The notes beneath the pieces are model-generated. The model saw nothing but the letters and a program-made list of their open reading frames with translations. It was not told the origin of the DNA and ran no database searches. This document shows positions 12,601-26,315 of a DNA stretch of 64,000 bases, one piece after another (the stretch's first letter is position 1; each line of letters opens with the position of its first letter). Both the position numbers and the translations under genes were made by a program. Source of the stretch: Bolinopsis microptera (Eukaryota > Ctenophora > Tentaculata > Lobata > Bolinopsidae); NCBI RefSeq assembly GCF_026151205.1, contig NC_087075.1:6900858-6964857 (forward strand), in the 5' to 3' direction.

Positions 12601-14711
12601 CACCTGTTTAACACTTATCTAACTCAAAGATTCAAAGATATGGTGATAAAGCACAATAGCACAGTATAAAATGAAGTATGGCTTAGTATGAATCCCTGCA
12701 TTACAAATATCTGGTATGACTTATGAGTGACAATTGAGAAATTTTTGCGCATAAATTTGGGAACCTTATAAATTCTCATCTTTGTCCAAGCCTTATATAA
12801 TGATCATGACTTTATCTAATTTCAAAATTACTCCATGAAGATTCCGTCCCAACGTCTACCCAGACATATAAGAACGCTATATCTAAGATTTTAGCATGTG
12901 TTTGCTTCAATTTTGGGCAATTTATGGACCAATTTAAAGATCCAAGTGGCATTCTAAATGTCATGGCAGGATTTTAATAACAGTAATTCCTGAGCACTGA
13001 ATGAACCACGTGGTAGATAAATGCATAATTACGCAACCAACCAAACTCAGAACATTGAATCATCTTAATAATTAATGATTGAAACAAGAGTTAAACCGGA
13101 TTTTATCCGTCTACTCTCAGTCTTTCCCGGATATTGTACATCCCTAGCTCTACGGTGATTTGGAGTCTGCCATTTAGTTTGCGTATTAGCTTATTTCCGC
13201 ATTTATTCAAAATATGCTAATTAGCATTGTACCATGAACACTAATTTGATGTTCACGGTGAACACTAAAATCATTGTCATGTCGTTAACGATAATGAAAA
13301 ACTAAAATGAAAACTCGAAGAGACTGCTTTGTGACCTCATTTTATTATTGTTTGTTAATGACGATGTAATTAATTATCATTCTCTATTCGCACCGCCAGA
13401 AGCCAAAGCGATTGTTGCGTGTTCTAGATACAAAAACGAATCGAATTAGTGCCGAAACTTTGCTCATATAAACTGAATTTACTTGTTTTGCAGCCACTGT
13501 TAAAATTAATAATCAAGTAGCGATAATCAACTGCCACTGCCAATTATGTCTTATTACCCACTAAATATGTAAATTATCAACACTAAAACGTACCGGGACA
13601 AAACACCGCCGCTTCGCTTGCCTGAGGCTCCACAATTTGTCGATTTTTCTGCATTTTCACGAGACAAGATAGCTTGTAAAATCAGTTATCCCAAGTAACC
13701 TCTGGTTTTAATTTGGTTAGTGAACGTCAGGCTAGACCTCTTACTTATCTATTCTACTTATACCGTACTGAACATCTTTAGTTCCACTTTAACTTGTTCG
13801 TAGGTTAATCTATAGTGTGCCCTTACAATAGCCGATAATACCTCACTTCAAGGAGTTAGTACCTAATTATTGTTTACCTCTGATATCTGATTAGTGGTTG
13901 AGTCCTGTTTAGTTTGGTTGCCACCTCAACTATTTTACGTGGAATATGATCAGTTTGGTACGTTTTGTTTAAGAATTAAGATAAGAATTATTATAGTCTT
14001 GTGCAATTGTGATGACGACATTCTAGACGTTTCCGCGTATATCCCGAATATTTTCTTGATCAATTTATTGTATTTATCTCAGTTACCCTACCAATGACGT
14101 ACAATCAGTGTCTATACCTTTGCAGAACTTATATTCGATTTTTGTTGGTATTTCCTGGCAAAATGAGATCATTGATTTAATTTTCCCGGTGGAGAAGGCA
14201 AGCATTCAAACAGGGTACCACTCCCCGTATATCTATAGTGTCCCCACTTCCTTATTCAATTTGGTGTATCAAGATATCAGATATATTTAATGGTGGCAGC
14301 AAATATTATTTGGTCATTACATTTTCCTTTGTTGTTGTTTGTTTGCTTTTTGGGGCAGTAGCCCTTGACTCTCTAGAGGCGTTTGGAATTTGTGCTATTT
14401 TTTCTGTTTAAATATTCTCTTAATCAAACTTCGCAGATAAAATAGAGGTCAAACCCCTTTTTTGTGAGTTATAGGGTAGAATCACCCCACTCCGTTAAAA
14501 ATAATGATAAATATTTTGTAGTTATTTACGTCTGGACAAACATTAAGTTTAAAATAGAGTTCTGCGGAAATTTCTCGTAGCCTTGATTCTTTTAAAAATC
14601 CTAAAGATTTTCCTTGATTGAAAAATGAGGTTTGCATTTTCAATTTTAAACTCCTTAAAACTTTTTTTAATTAAATCGCGTGGATGTTTTTAAAATGCCA
14701 AAAATATTCTT

Positions 14712-14870
14712 AAATATGTTTGTAGGTTTAATGATTTTTATTGATCATTTGTCAACATGCTGTTTAAAACTTAATTGTTTTGACAATCGAATGTCTTCGT
14801 TTTTCATAGTTTTTAAATTTATTATAGAGATTATGAGAAAAAATAGTAACCACGTAACATTTGATCTGTC
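14712..14870. repeat. diverged dispersed repeat, copy 2
   Basis: Second copy of the 12448-12600 repeat, diverged by substitutions and small indels. Spurious short ORFs on both strands arise from it. Confidence 0.65.
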
Positions 14871-15124
14871 AAGAGATAATATCTGTCTATTAAAGTCATC
14901 TTGATCTACTGGTGGAACTGGAAGTGGAAGAATAGTAAGCGCGTTGAAAACAGATTGCAAATACTAGATTATTCCACGGGCGATCTAGCGAATACAAAAC
15001 GACTAATCTAAATTCTAAATAGTATAAGATATAGTAAACAAAATAATAATAATATTTTACAACAAATTAAGTGAGTAGGGAACAAACTAGTAACTTATTA
15101 TTGATTCGGGTTACACGACTTTTT

Positions 15125-15166
15125 TCCGACAGCGACTGAGCGACTTTTGTCCGAGTCGCTGTCGGA
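15125..15166. repeat. perfect 13-bp stem hairpin
   Basis: TCCGACAGCGACT at 15125-15137 pairs perfectly with AGTCGCTGTCGGA at 15154-15166 across a 16-base loop. The flanks (GATTCGG on both sides, GACTTTT and AAGAGTC) extend the inverted symmetry imperfectly, which suggests a small foldback MITE. Confidence 0.65.
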
Positions 15167-15356
15167 CAAGAGTCGCCGAATCATTGATTCGGAGTCGGAC
15201 TGTATGTGATTTATTGTAGTCGTTGTTCTACCTTACGTGACGTATTTATGTTCTACATAATTCCGGGGAACTAAATGATTTGGGAACGAAAATATGGGAT
15301 TTTTTTATTTTTGAAAACCGCCAAATTTCGTACCCCAAATTAAATCATGGCATTTG

Positions 15357-15434
15357 TTACCTGGAGACCTCAGGCTATTATAGAGATTCGGCGGAATGAC
15401 AGGCTGAGCGCGGCCCAGTAAGGCATTTGGGGAT
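15357..15434. repeat. dispersed repeat, copy 1 (GAGCGCGGCCCAGTAA)
   Basis: Contains TTACCTGGAGACCTCAGGCT, then GGCGGAATGACAGGCTGAG and GCGCGGCCCAGTAAGGCAT. A related copy in the same order and orientation lies at 39606-39682. No coding content. Confidence 0.6.
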
Positions 15435-18400
15435 TTTTTTCATCTCCTAATTATTGTAAAAAAATGAAACCCAATATTTGAGAAAATTAAATACAAAGAT
15501 CTTTTCTGATCATCTATTTCATCTTGTAAACAATTTCTCCGGAGCCTTTGAAAGTTAGCCTCCGCTTAACTTAGCTAATCGGTATAAGAGACTGACGGTG
15601 TCTGTTATCTTCCACTACTCCCGAAATTTCACTGCCGTGGCCAATATAGTAGTGACAGAGCTTGCTTACATAATGATAAATGGAGCGTGTCAAAAATCAT
15701 TTTAAAGCAATTGATGATCGAAGACTAGTGTTCATTTGTTTGATGAATCATATTTATAACTTACTATATTGATAGTAAATCGATAAAGTCATAATTAAAG
15801 AAAAATACGTGAAATATAATTTGGGGGAAATAATGACAGTTACCTAAATTTTGGTAATCCAAAAAAATGGGTGCTTTTTAACCACCGAAATTCCTCGTAA
15901 GGTAAAATATAAAACTTTTAAATTTTCTTACTTATTTATTGATCCCGGTCGATCACCGTAGTAACTACTATCAACCCTGTTCTCTTATACTCCAATAAAT
16001 ACCAAGACCTCATCTTTATGTTGAATAAATTTTACAACAATAAAAGTAATACTATTAATAAAAGCTCTAATTCTTACCACACAAGACAAAAATTGCGACA
16101 TCAAGGTTACAGAGTGATAGGGGATATAGATTTTTCATTTTACCAGTAGTTATTATAGCCGATTCGGTAATTGTTCCAAATTAAGATATGCTACACTCTG
16201 CTACACTACAATATCTCTGTTGTAGTTTTGCTAATGATCTTGTTTGATTAAGTGAAGATGATCTCATTACAAAACTATTAATCTTACATCTCGATCTAAA
16301 ATATTTTTCGATCTTATTTTCCCGCTACATTTTCTTGTTTAGAGCATAATGTCATTGTTGTTTTTCGTTATTTCGTAAAAATAATACCGTATTTTTTTCT
16401 CTCCGTTAAATTTTGCTTGTTTATTTTCATGAATTTTTCATATATGTTTTTCGTTGCATCCATTCAATCCACAGACTCTTTGTTTAGTTTTGTAGCGTTA
16501 TTAAACATTGTTTATGCGCTGGACACCGTGTGGAATGTGAGCCATCTATTTTATAACACGTGTCACTGTCAGCCTCCAGCAGTGACCAATCAAATCCATC
16601 CAAATTACCGTCACGAGTCTCAACTCCCACCACTACCGTTTATCATGAGGATTGTGCTCAGCTGTCTGCTTATTGTCCACGCCCGCTTAAACGGCTCCTT
16701 ATTATGACCTTATATGGGCATCACGTGTAATCGACTAGAGATAATGGATTTGGTATTTTCCCAAAGAAACTATCACTGTAATAGTTATTTTCACTCTACG
16801 CTTCCTTTGATCATTAATGCAATAATACTATTAGCAAATTGTCTTTGCCGATGTGTAATTTAACAGCTTTATTTAAGTCAAATATACCGAGTTTTTTGAT
16901 GGACAACAATTTTTACACTTCCGAATCATTCGATTTGTCTGTCAAATCATTCGATTTGTCTCTCAAAAGTGAAATGATATTTGCGAATTTTTAAACAGAT
17001 CTTTATTCCGCTTTACCAATTAAATGCTTACGTCAAATTCAAGATTTACTTGGGTTTCATTCGTATTTGAATAAAATATCATTTGGGTTCAGTTGAGTTT
17101 TGAATCTTGTTTGTTTGTTCGGGTATCATTTCACTTTTGATTTTCATTTGTAACTTTTGAGTGGCATTTTCTGGCAATGTGCCCATCAAATGCGTTTTTG
17201 AGCACATTGTTCCATTTCAATGTTACTATATATGAAGCAATACGATATAAACAGGATTAAACAGGATTCAAAAATTTGTCAATGAGAGCCCTAACACTCA
17301 CGTCTTGACTACCTGTACATCATAATATATATAGGTATATACAAATTGAAACGACCGGTTGAGTCAGACAAATGTTTCAATCATGATACAAAACCATGAT
17401 ATCATCGCAGTGTCACTGTAATAATAATTTTAGTCTCTTGAGTCTTGACACCACTTGAGGGTTAGACAGGTTCCTGCTAGTACATGTAAATCTACCGCGA
17501 TTCAATTGAGTAAACTTCTAGGTTTCTAGGCTTAATATCAACCAATTCAGACAGTCGAGTCATAAATTGAATGTTCTATGTGTCCGACGTATATAGCCGA
17601 CTACAAGTATATCTATGTTATACGATATCTGTTAACTACGTATCAGCATAAATTTCTGTAGAAACCTATAATTGACACTATAAAAGTGTCTGATCATCTT
17701 ACTGACAGGCTATGAGCAAAGCAATAAGTATTTTTAGTCCTCCAGTTAGTTTCACACCACTCAGCTGAGTCCTGCACACATACTACTGAATTAGACTCCG
17801 TGTAGTTTACTAATAAAAAACAGCTACGTACAGTAATTTCACGTGACTAGTTCTGCTTGCTAAGACAGCTTCGTAATTGTAAAGGAGTCTGAAGCGTGTT
17901 TCCCTAGAGGGGGTGACAAGCCCGCTGTAATTGTGTTGATGATTAATTAATTGATTAATTGATTAGGCAGCGCGCGCGGCTCTCTCCCAACACCTTGCAA
18001 ATAAAGTCTCATCTACAGTTCACACTCTGTCTAGATGGACATGTTCCTTGTCTAACTTAGTAAATACTCTGCTCTATACTACTAATTACTTTAGTCACAT
18101 GTACTTGGAGAAGGTTTCAATGAAATCTCCTTGCAGAACCGTTTCATATGTTTTTTAAGAATTAGCGTTTCGCTTTTAATATGTCGTGCCAACTGACAAA
18201 TTTCGTGTCTTCGGTCGTAGATTAAATTTGAAGGACGTTTATTAGAGATCTTGTTGGAGTTTACCAGTTAGGCGAGTGATGTCACAGCGTTTTAATGAAA
18301 AGGAATATTCTGAGTTGTTTGGTGTCTATTTGCTTCCAGTATAATATGGTAATATGGCAGAACAATTACGGATGTAGCTTTTGTCGTCCGCACCTAATCA

Positions 18401-20029
18401 GTAGTAGTACTAGACAGGGTACTATTGTAATGAAGAAACAACCAATGAAGGTGTCTGCAGGCTGGGGACTTGCTCACAGTGGTTATGAAGTGGGAATTGG
18501 GGGACTTTCAATTCGATGGCAGACTTTGATGGTAACTTCGGTGTTGAACCGTTTATCTAATTAATCTTGTGCCCGTTTCGTTTCAATTTTCAAAGCTTTT
18601 TTAATCCAAATAATCTAATCTCTTATAAGTATCCGAATTTAAAAAGAATCCATTGAAGGCATCTGTCAAGTCAGAAAACAAAACAGTCGACCTGTCACTA
18701 AATGATCGCCCACCATCATGATCATGAACCCTTTATATAATGTAACATGTAACATGTACCAATCTGCTTCTCTTGGTTCCCTTTATAGCTTTATGATTTC
18801 AGCGGTTCAGTTGCCACGTTTGTCTCTCATACTAATACAGTAATACATTCTGTAATTTGTCTTAGACCGTGAAAATTCAGGTCCTAGTTGTTAATATGAG
18901 ATTCACATTTAGAACAATTTAATATGTCGATAAACCTCAATAATCGGCAGCAAAGCTTCCTGAAATATATCTCTATCGAATATACACACGCATATAGCCA
19001 TCCTGCATCATCCTGCCTCATTGCTAAATTTGTGGATAATTGGATATGGTGACGAACGAAATTACTTAATTTCCCGATATATAAATCATAATGGTTTAAT
19101 TGATTCTGAACACGTTTGGGTACTGCAGCCGTGATGCCGTTTAATCGTTTTCAGTTTGCTCTGATGAAAAGAAAAGTTTGGTGCGCATCACTCGTATAAG
19201 ACAGTGATCAGCTGTAATGAGCTTATAGTACACTTAATTTAATGGTATCAAAGTAATAAGGCGGTCATGAACTGTACTGTCGGTCGATCTGTCTAAACAG
19301 GTTAAGTCACTGTATCTTACTTTAAAGTGTAGAGTTTATTATATTTATATTATATTTGTCTAGCTTTATAATTCAGAGTTGCATGTGGGATTTTTATTGA
19401 GCGCTTATTACTTTTGATTCGGCTGCTTAATAGTTAATACTGGCGATTTCAAATCATAGCCCATTTATATGTGGGGATGCCCACAAAAGGGGCAAGTTAA
19501 CATTAATAATCAAAATAGATAAGGAGTTTATATGTGCATATTAAAAAGCTGGTCAATTCATTATTATACAGTCAGGCTCTTAAAATGACAAATACTAACA
19601 CTATTGAATGAACGAATTTAATAAAGATAACAATAATCATTAGTGAGTATCTAAAGTTATTTATGAGATTTATCCCCCAGCGCTAATCTCTCTTCCATGA
19701 TGAATTGATAATGATTAGCTTTTTGATATAATTATGCACATATAAAATCCTAATCTATCTCTGCAAATTCCTCCAAAAGCACCGAATATCCTACACGCCT
19801 GCTTTACGTTTAACTATATGTCTTACTCACCCAAATATTAATTGTTCGCTGAGAAATAGCCAGTTAGCGGTATAATTTCCTGTAGTATAGTCTGTAATGT
19901 AGTTGCTAGTAGTAAAACTGGGTTGTAATGTAATTTGTACCGCGTCGCAACATTGCCGCTAAATAATAGTCACCGTTATTATTAAGTTTTTTAGTGTTAC
20001 TCGTTACATGGCGTAATCCCTCGTTGGAG

Positions 20030-20082
20030 TGATATTTTATGGGATATTTTATGAGATATTTTATGAGATATTTTATGAGAAA
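20030..20082. repeat. 14-bp tandem repeat (GATATTTTATGA)
   Basis: Four head-to-tail copies of GATATTTTATGAGA or close variants. Confidence 0.85.
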
Positions 20083-22027
20083 CCATCTACATTCTGATGA
20101 ATTAAATAGTTTAACACAAATACAATATACCAGATATGCACTTTTACAATTACATGTTACAAAGTGGCTGTATCTATCTGTGTGTCGTTCATTTTTATCT
20201 TTTATTTAATCTGGCATTTACTGGTTTTCAAATATTTCTTATTACCATATACTGTGTACGTGGTTGTGTAATGTGTAGCAATATTGTTGTAATTAGTGGT
20301 AATTGCTGTTGAGACGGTTTAGTAGTTTGCGCAGTGCTCTATAGCAATGGTGACATGTATTTAACTGCTCCGAGCGGAAGTTGAAGTATAGTGATTTCAC
20401 TTTTTCAAATTGCAGTCACTTTATTAAAACGACTTCTTTATTTAATAGTCTTGTAAGATCTTTGTTAGCAGATACTTTGAGCTTATTCTTAAGGCGCCAG
20501 GATGGAGATTGATAATATTTAAAATCAGTTTTATTCTCACCTACTAAATTGGGGACCAGATACTTTCCCCTTCAAAATTTCAACCACTGTCATCTTAACA
20601 AGATTTTTGGGTTAGTTTTATGGTTGGGTATAGTTAGTTATGGTTGGGAATATTTAGGGTCATTATTAGGTTTGGGCTTTAAGCCAGTAGTCACGAGTAT
20701 TAAATCCTAGTATTTGTGAGCTGAAAAATTTGAGGAGGAAATGTCGTACAGCCTCAGAAACTGAGCTACTTCTCCACTTTATTTGCATTTGTCAGTTGTT
20801 GCAAGCGAGGATTATTGAAATATTTTAAAAAACCAACGCCTAGTAAACCTGCCCACCACGGGCGTCAGGTCTTTTCAATTGTACTAAACCTCCCAAAGTG
20901 TTGATATATTTGTCTCTTCACCAGATACTTGGACACCTTGATAAATTGTAGTCCGAACTTCCTTAGTCACGATCAGCCTAATTTCATAAGATCCTCATGT
21001 AGACAAATTTTAGAATTTTGGTATTTTGGTTTGTTTACGCTCAGGTTTAAATGAGATTCAAATTTGGACGGAAACCATTTTACATATCCTCGGAAGACGT
21101 CTCATGAATCAATCTATTGTTTTAGCCAACCGGAAAATCTTCATTGAAAACGACAAATTGTTAGGCTCCGTTATAAAAAAACTCTGTTATTCCGTAATTT
21201 ACCACTTCTGGTTGAGTACCATCTTTGGAGTAAGAATCTCTACAAAGTAATCTTGCACGTGTTTAGTTTTCAAATTACTGGCCAAGTGAAGTTCTTAGTT
21301 CCTTCAACTTATTATACAATTTTAGTTCGCCGGATTCTAAATCTTAAGCACTCTTCCCATATTGATATTCACGGTTGACAGTTTTTGTAATAAAAATCTT
21401 CCTAAAAGTACTTTTCTGGCCGTTGTCATTGTAGTTTTTGTATTTAACATGCGACATTTCCAGTTCATTGAAAGATACAACACAATACTCGTTGAATTTT
21501 CCACAGCAATTTTCCATGAATCGTCGTAGCCATTAAGAAAAAGAAGGATATGAAAAAAACGCCAAACTGTCGGATAAAAATAAGATGCAACATTCTTTAA
21601 CTTTTCTGTCAGGAAACCAATTCTGAGGCAGTCCGTGCTACTATATTCTTGACTTTCACATTGTGATTTATTCATCCGCCTGCCTTGAGCACAATATTTT
21701 CGTTAATGTAATATTAATAACAAAGCGTCCTTTAATAAAATGTGTTCTCTAAAAAAGCATCATGATTCTCAGTTGATCATTTAATTAACATTTAATCATT
21801 TAATTAGTTAGATTATACATGTTATAGATAAATTAGCTAGAAAAACATGATAATAACCGTCACAATCATCACTTCACACGGTAATCCCTAATGGACACAT
21901 ATTGTGTCAAGTGTCAACATATCTTATTCTCTGTAGTCCGCCCTCATTTAACGATGCGTCAAATTACTTTGTCACATTCATATCACTTACTAACCTAGCG
22001 AACCCTGCAAGCTGTGGGACTCTACAT

Positions 22028-22108
22028 TTTATGTAACTGCTATTGGTTACTGGCTATGTTTCCTACTGGTTACTGGCTATGTTGCTATTGGTTACTGGCT
22101 ATGTTTCC
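22028..22108. repeat. tandem repeat (TGGTTACTGGCTATGTT)
   Basis: Three copies of TATTGGTTACTGGCTATGTT-like units of 23-26 bp in direct orientation. Confidence 0.85.
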
Positions 22109-23114
22109 GTTCAATTTAGAGAGCTAGACGACAATTTTTTGCGAAAATTTGTTGCCGAAACAATCTGAGCGTCGCTCAAGCGATAAAATTTTAGTGTCTA
22201 AATGATTTGATTAGCTGTTGACACAATTTAGTTTAAAACACTGATCGATAATGGTACCGAAATTGGCCGATAAAACTTTGTCTAGACTAAAAAGTTTTGA
22301 CCCTTCATCAAATTGCTCCCAGGAAACAAGACGAGTTTAAAATTCAACTTCCAGTGAAAATATGATATCTATTGTTAACCTCAAGCTCACCGCATTTATC
22401 GATAATAATAAGCGGCTAAAATATTTGGACCAGCATTTATAAAAATAAACTGCAGCACCAGACTGATAATGTGATTGATTGAGGGCACTATACCCGGCGG
22501 TAGTACTCTAAAATGCTCGCATCAACTTTTAGTATAGCCGTTATTCTGCTTTTAACATTAATCTTGTTCATTCTTGGAATCTTGTTCATTTCAATTTTAT
22601 TTGCTATCCAAGGCTCTCCCGAAAAACTGCTTTATTTATAACGATGAACGTCGTTATAAATAAAGGCTTAATTCTTTAATTCGAGCCTAATAATCGCGTC
22701 AATGTCATCATCGTCAATACATTGGATCCGCCCGTATTATCTATTGATAGTCTCGTATCCATTTTTGATTCCGATTGAAATTAGATTAAGATGAAAGTAT
22801 TATATTTATCACTTAATTACACAATCAATTTTTTTATTACCAATTTTGTCCTATTTCCGGTTGGAATGTCATGCCATGGTTATTGATATTTTTCATTTAT
22901 TTTTACTTGGGATCACATTTTTAGTTATTCTGATAGGTATTTGTGCCACTCAATCCACGGTTCTTATACATGACCCCTTAATTCCCATTGGGATCTAGTT
23001 GGTACTTTCTTGTAAATTGTCATTATTAATGTATTCAATTTATTTCTTCTCTTTTCTTGTCATGCTTTTAACAATCCTATTACCAACAACATATTATAAG
23101 TGCTGCAGAATTGT

Positions 23115-23177
23115 AACACAACTGTGTTAACACTGTGTTAACACTGTGTTAACACTGTGTAACACAACTGTGTTAAA
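23115..23177. repeat. 11-bp tandem/inverted repeat (AACACTGTGTT)
   Basis: Repeats of AACACTGTGTT, bounded at each side by AACACAACTGTGTT. The unit is itself near-palindromic and can fold. Confidence 0.8.
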
Positions 23178-24807
23178 CACGCTAGATATAATAAAGATAA
23201 TAAGTTTAGATCCCTGTCACCCGATTACCATGGCTGAACCCTAATTCCATTTTAACCACACGCTACAACTTTAATCGGCCACCCTTGCAGCTTGACTCAA
23301 TCTCAACAAGTAAAGATTACTTTTAATACACGTGGGAACTCTCGTGAGACACGTGTACTGTCCTTAAAGTCAAGAGAGGTTCATAAACTTTGATCACTGT
23401 ACGTGAATTCTTTCTTGGAATTCCATCACATAGGAGCTATTGTAAAAAAATAAAACAAAGCATGTCATATGATGTTTTAACGCTGTTTTCCGACAACATT
23501 AAACTTGTTTCACCTCGAATACTGATTATGATCACTTTGCGGTGAGCTCTCTCATTTGTCTCCGAACAGGAAAACTCATTAACTATTTAAAACATTTCGC
23601 TACAATACTCTTTGTGGTGAGCTGCTATGTTGTAATGGTTATTAGTCAAAACATAAATTCTTTCTAAGTGGCAATAGTATACTTGTCGGCCATTTACGGC
23701 GTTTATTAACTTTAAAATCTGTTGATAAATTCCAATTTAAAGTTTTCCTGCATGCCACATCACACAGGTTCTGATAAATCATAACAGTGGTCGTATACCG
23801 TATCTAACGTCCACAAGTATAATGTAAAAACAATTTATTTAAGTTATTAGTATGGCTCAATGATACATGCATTTTTATTGCCTTGCAATCCTAGTCAATG
23901 TTGTCAAGTTTTTATACCCGGCATAATAGCGAGAGTCATTACAAAGTCATTTGTCTCAATCTTATATATAGCAAGAGTCTTACGACACCAAATTGCATAA
24001 AATATATCGGCGCAGCAGCGTATTTCGCCTGACCATGTCTGTAAATTATTCCTCAATGTCCGTCGCTGGCTTTGACAGTGGGTTATTTCTTGGTTTGCAT
24101 ATTTTCGGATACTTTTGATCCTTAGATGTGCGGTCTCGGTATTGACCACCGCTGGATGATATAATTGTATATGAAAATTTACTTTCTGCAGAATTTTTTG
24201 CTCGACGGTCAAAATTTCCCACCCAGTGTTATTTTTAATAAAATAACTTGCTGGTCTTTGGTTCACCTTCGTGGCTTTAACAGAGCGATTATTTATGTTC
24301 ATAGCCCAATATAAATTCCACTTCTCCCCCAAATTATGTAAAGAATGCATTTATATTTACCACGTACAGAATATGAATGCTTTTAGAAATGTGAATCGTA
24401 AACATACAAAATTTTATAGGATTTTTTAGAGCATTGACAAATGAAACGCAGTTTTGCTATGCTGGGGGACTTCCCACTATTTTTAAGCATCTCGCCCTAA
24501 TTACATAGCGATCTGTAAAATATATTAATTAAAGCATCACTAACTACACTTAAGCAACTACGACACAGCTTGACAATGTAACGCTAAATTCTATAAAAGT
24601 AAAACTACTGTGAGATGAAAATGCTGTTTTTAAACAGAACTAATTATAACTATTGGTCTGATCATTGTTCTATCAAAAGACAGAACACTCGTTCGTTAGA
24701 TTTATTTTTAACATTTAAAAGTCGATCCGACAATAATAATGGACTGCAGTGGGGTGATTTATATGGCGTACAGACCGTCTTCTATCTAGCAAAGATTGGA
24801 CTATGCA

Positions 24808-24872
24808 CACATCCTCCCCCCTCCTCCTCCCCCCTCCTCCTCCCCCCTCCTCCTACCATCCTCCCCCTTCCA
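24808..24872. repeat. C-rich CCTCCTCCCC tract
   Basis: Polypyrimidine C-rich low-complexity tract of repeated CCTCCTCCCCCCT. It produces an artificial proline/leucine-rich ORF. Confidence 0.8.
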
Positions 24873-25767
24873 TATCCAATACTGCCTATTTTATTCATCA
24901 TATAATTTCCCGAACTTTCGTCTTTCGTCGGTGATTGGGTTTTATAAAAGAGAAATTCCGATGTAAATCATGCTTTTCATGAAGAATTAATAATAATAAT
25001 AATAATATGCCTTTTCTCGGTGATGCTAGCACGGATTACGTTCAACCTAAGATAAACTGTCTAGATCTTTATGATGCGATTATTTCACGATCTCTTTGCC
25101 ACGTAATACCTATACTTCATCCGACCTCGCCATAAACGGTCAATGATCACAAATCTGCGTGTTTGTAATTTTTGTGATATTTTTAACTTCTTTTGGATCC
25201 TGTGATGCGCAAGATTTTCAACTGCCAACTGCTGCTAATATTTCATTACACGGGATTTTCTTGATTAACGTTTCAATGTTTTTCCCACGATATTAGTTTT
25301 TACTTGATATACCGCGCTATTACAACTCCATGTGGAATACCCATGATCAGTACATTAATTTCCGTCACTACCGCTATTATCTCATAACTAAGCAAGGAAC
25401 AAGTACTTAAGACGTTACGTGTAATTACCAGTTGCTACTTTGCACATGTTTGCGGGGCGCTTACTTCATTACATCTACAATGTAGCCATAACATTCTAAT
25501 CTCTAAAAAGTATCAGTTTCACTTTAGACCTGTTTTTGTAAAACTCAATTTTTAGTTTCTGTATTGATTTTAATTTTAAAATATATATATTTATATTGTC
25601 ATCCGGTGTAAAGCATTGGTGTTGCATGATATTATCATTAGGTAGTCTCCTATTCAATTAAATACTTTGCTTGTCAAACAAATTATTTGTTAAGAAATTA
25701 CTCGCCAAAAAGTTTAATTAAAGTATTAACGTAACCTGCAGTCCCGCAATGTACAATAAGCTGATTG

Positions 25768-26238
25768 ATGGATCTAAAAGCATCACGTGATACAGATGAA
25801 TTCGGAAGTGTTTACTCATTCGATGGGCTCGTCAACAAAATCAAGAAGCACAACTTGGTGCACCCTGTCGCCACCTCCCCTTCCCCACCCACCATCTCTC
25901 GGAGACCGCCCAACCAGGGCGACTTCTTCGCGGGACACCGTGGTTCTGTTACAGGGAACGGAACCGCGGCGGTGACAGGTAACGGGTTCAGGCGGTTCAG
26001 TGTCTTCTCCCAACAGTTACCCCAGTATACTCCTAATGGTGTGTACGGGGGAGGGGTGGGAGGTGGTTTTAATCATGCAGCTACGGGTCTTGGAGGAGGT
26101 CTTGGTGGAGGCAATTGCAAGTTGGATGGACTGTCCGAGGGGAAGGATTCGGAGTATGGGGCGTCCAGCATTGTGTCGGATCAGCCACCAGTTAAGATAA
26201 AGAAACCAACGCTCTCTCAGGACCCTATCTATCAAAAG
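25768..26238 (+). CDS. likely N-terminal exon of the K2P channel gene
   Basis: A clear acceptor (AACCTGCAG at about 25741) is followed by 26 bases of leader with an in-frame stop at 25762, then ATG at 25768 and 157 open codons. The exon ends in phase 0 at a good donor (CAAAAG then GTAGGT, 26238). GC content is higher than its surroundings, which supports coding. The product is hydrophilic and probably disordered: it has proline/serine-rich segments, two glycine-rich runs around residues 92-115, and the basic tail PPVKIKKPTLSQDPIYQK. No domain is recognised. A second ATG at 25749 opens a 13-codon frame overlapping this start. A phase-0 acceptor at 31028 would join it to the next exon of the K2P gene. 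It could instead start a separate gene. Confidence 0.6.
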
Positions 26239-26315
26239 GTAGGTTGAAAATGTGAATAAAGTAGCCCCACAAATTCATGGCTCAAACATTTATGTATATC
26301 TACAATCGGGCTTAA

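Larger units (their letters stand above)
11718..15124. other. non-coding stretch with a dispersed repeat pair
   Basis: No gene was recognised. It holds two diverged copies of one repeat (12448-12600 and 14712-14870). Remaining sequence is AT-rich without visible structure. Confidence 0.5.
15435..25741. other. gene-poor stretch of about 10 kb
   Basis: No exon of a recognisable gene was found. Minor structures are a doubled TCATTCGATTTGTCT near 16925-16966 and the arrays listed separately at 20030, 22028, 23115 and 24808. Isolated ORFs (18295-18564 plus, 21337-21675 minus, 23904-24350 minus) are not matched to any family. Distal regulatory sequence or small non-coding RNA genes cannot be excluded by eye. 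Confidence 0.45.

Noticed and set aside
16417-16707. 96-codon ORF with a hydrophobic N terminus resembling a signal peptide
   Set aside because: Hydrophobicity follows from T-rich codons. It has no splice context and no recognisable family.
18295-18564. 89-codon plus-strand ORF
   Set aside because: No domain or conserved motif; a possible donor after GCAGACTTTGATG is weak and unpartnered.
21337-21675. 112-codon minus-strand ORF
   Set aside because: No family resemblance, and composition is like the surrounding AT-rich DNA.
23904-24350. 148-codon minus-strand ORF starting with ATG
   Set aside because: No recognisable domain, splice context or codon bias. An open frame of this length can occur by chance in 25 kb of sequence. 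A homology search or transcript would be needed to revive it.
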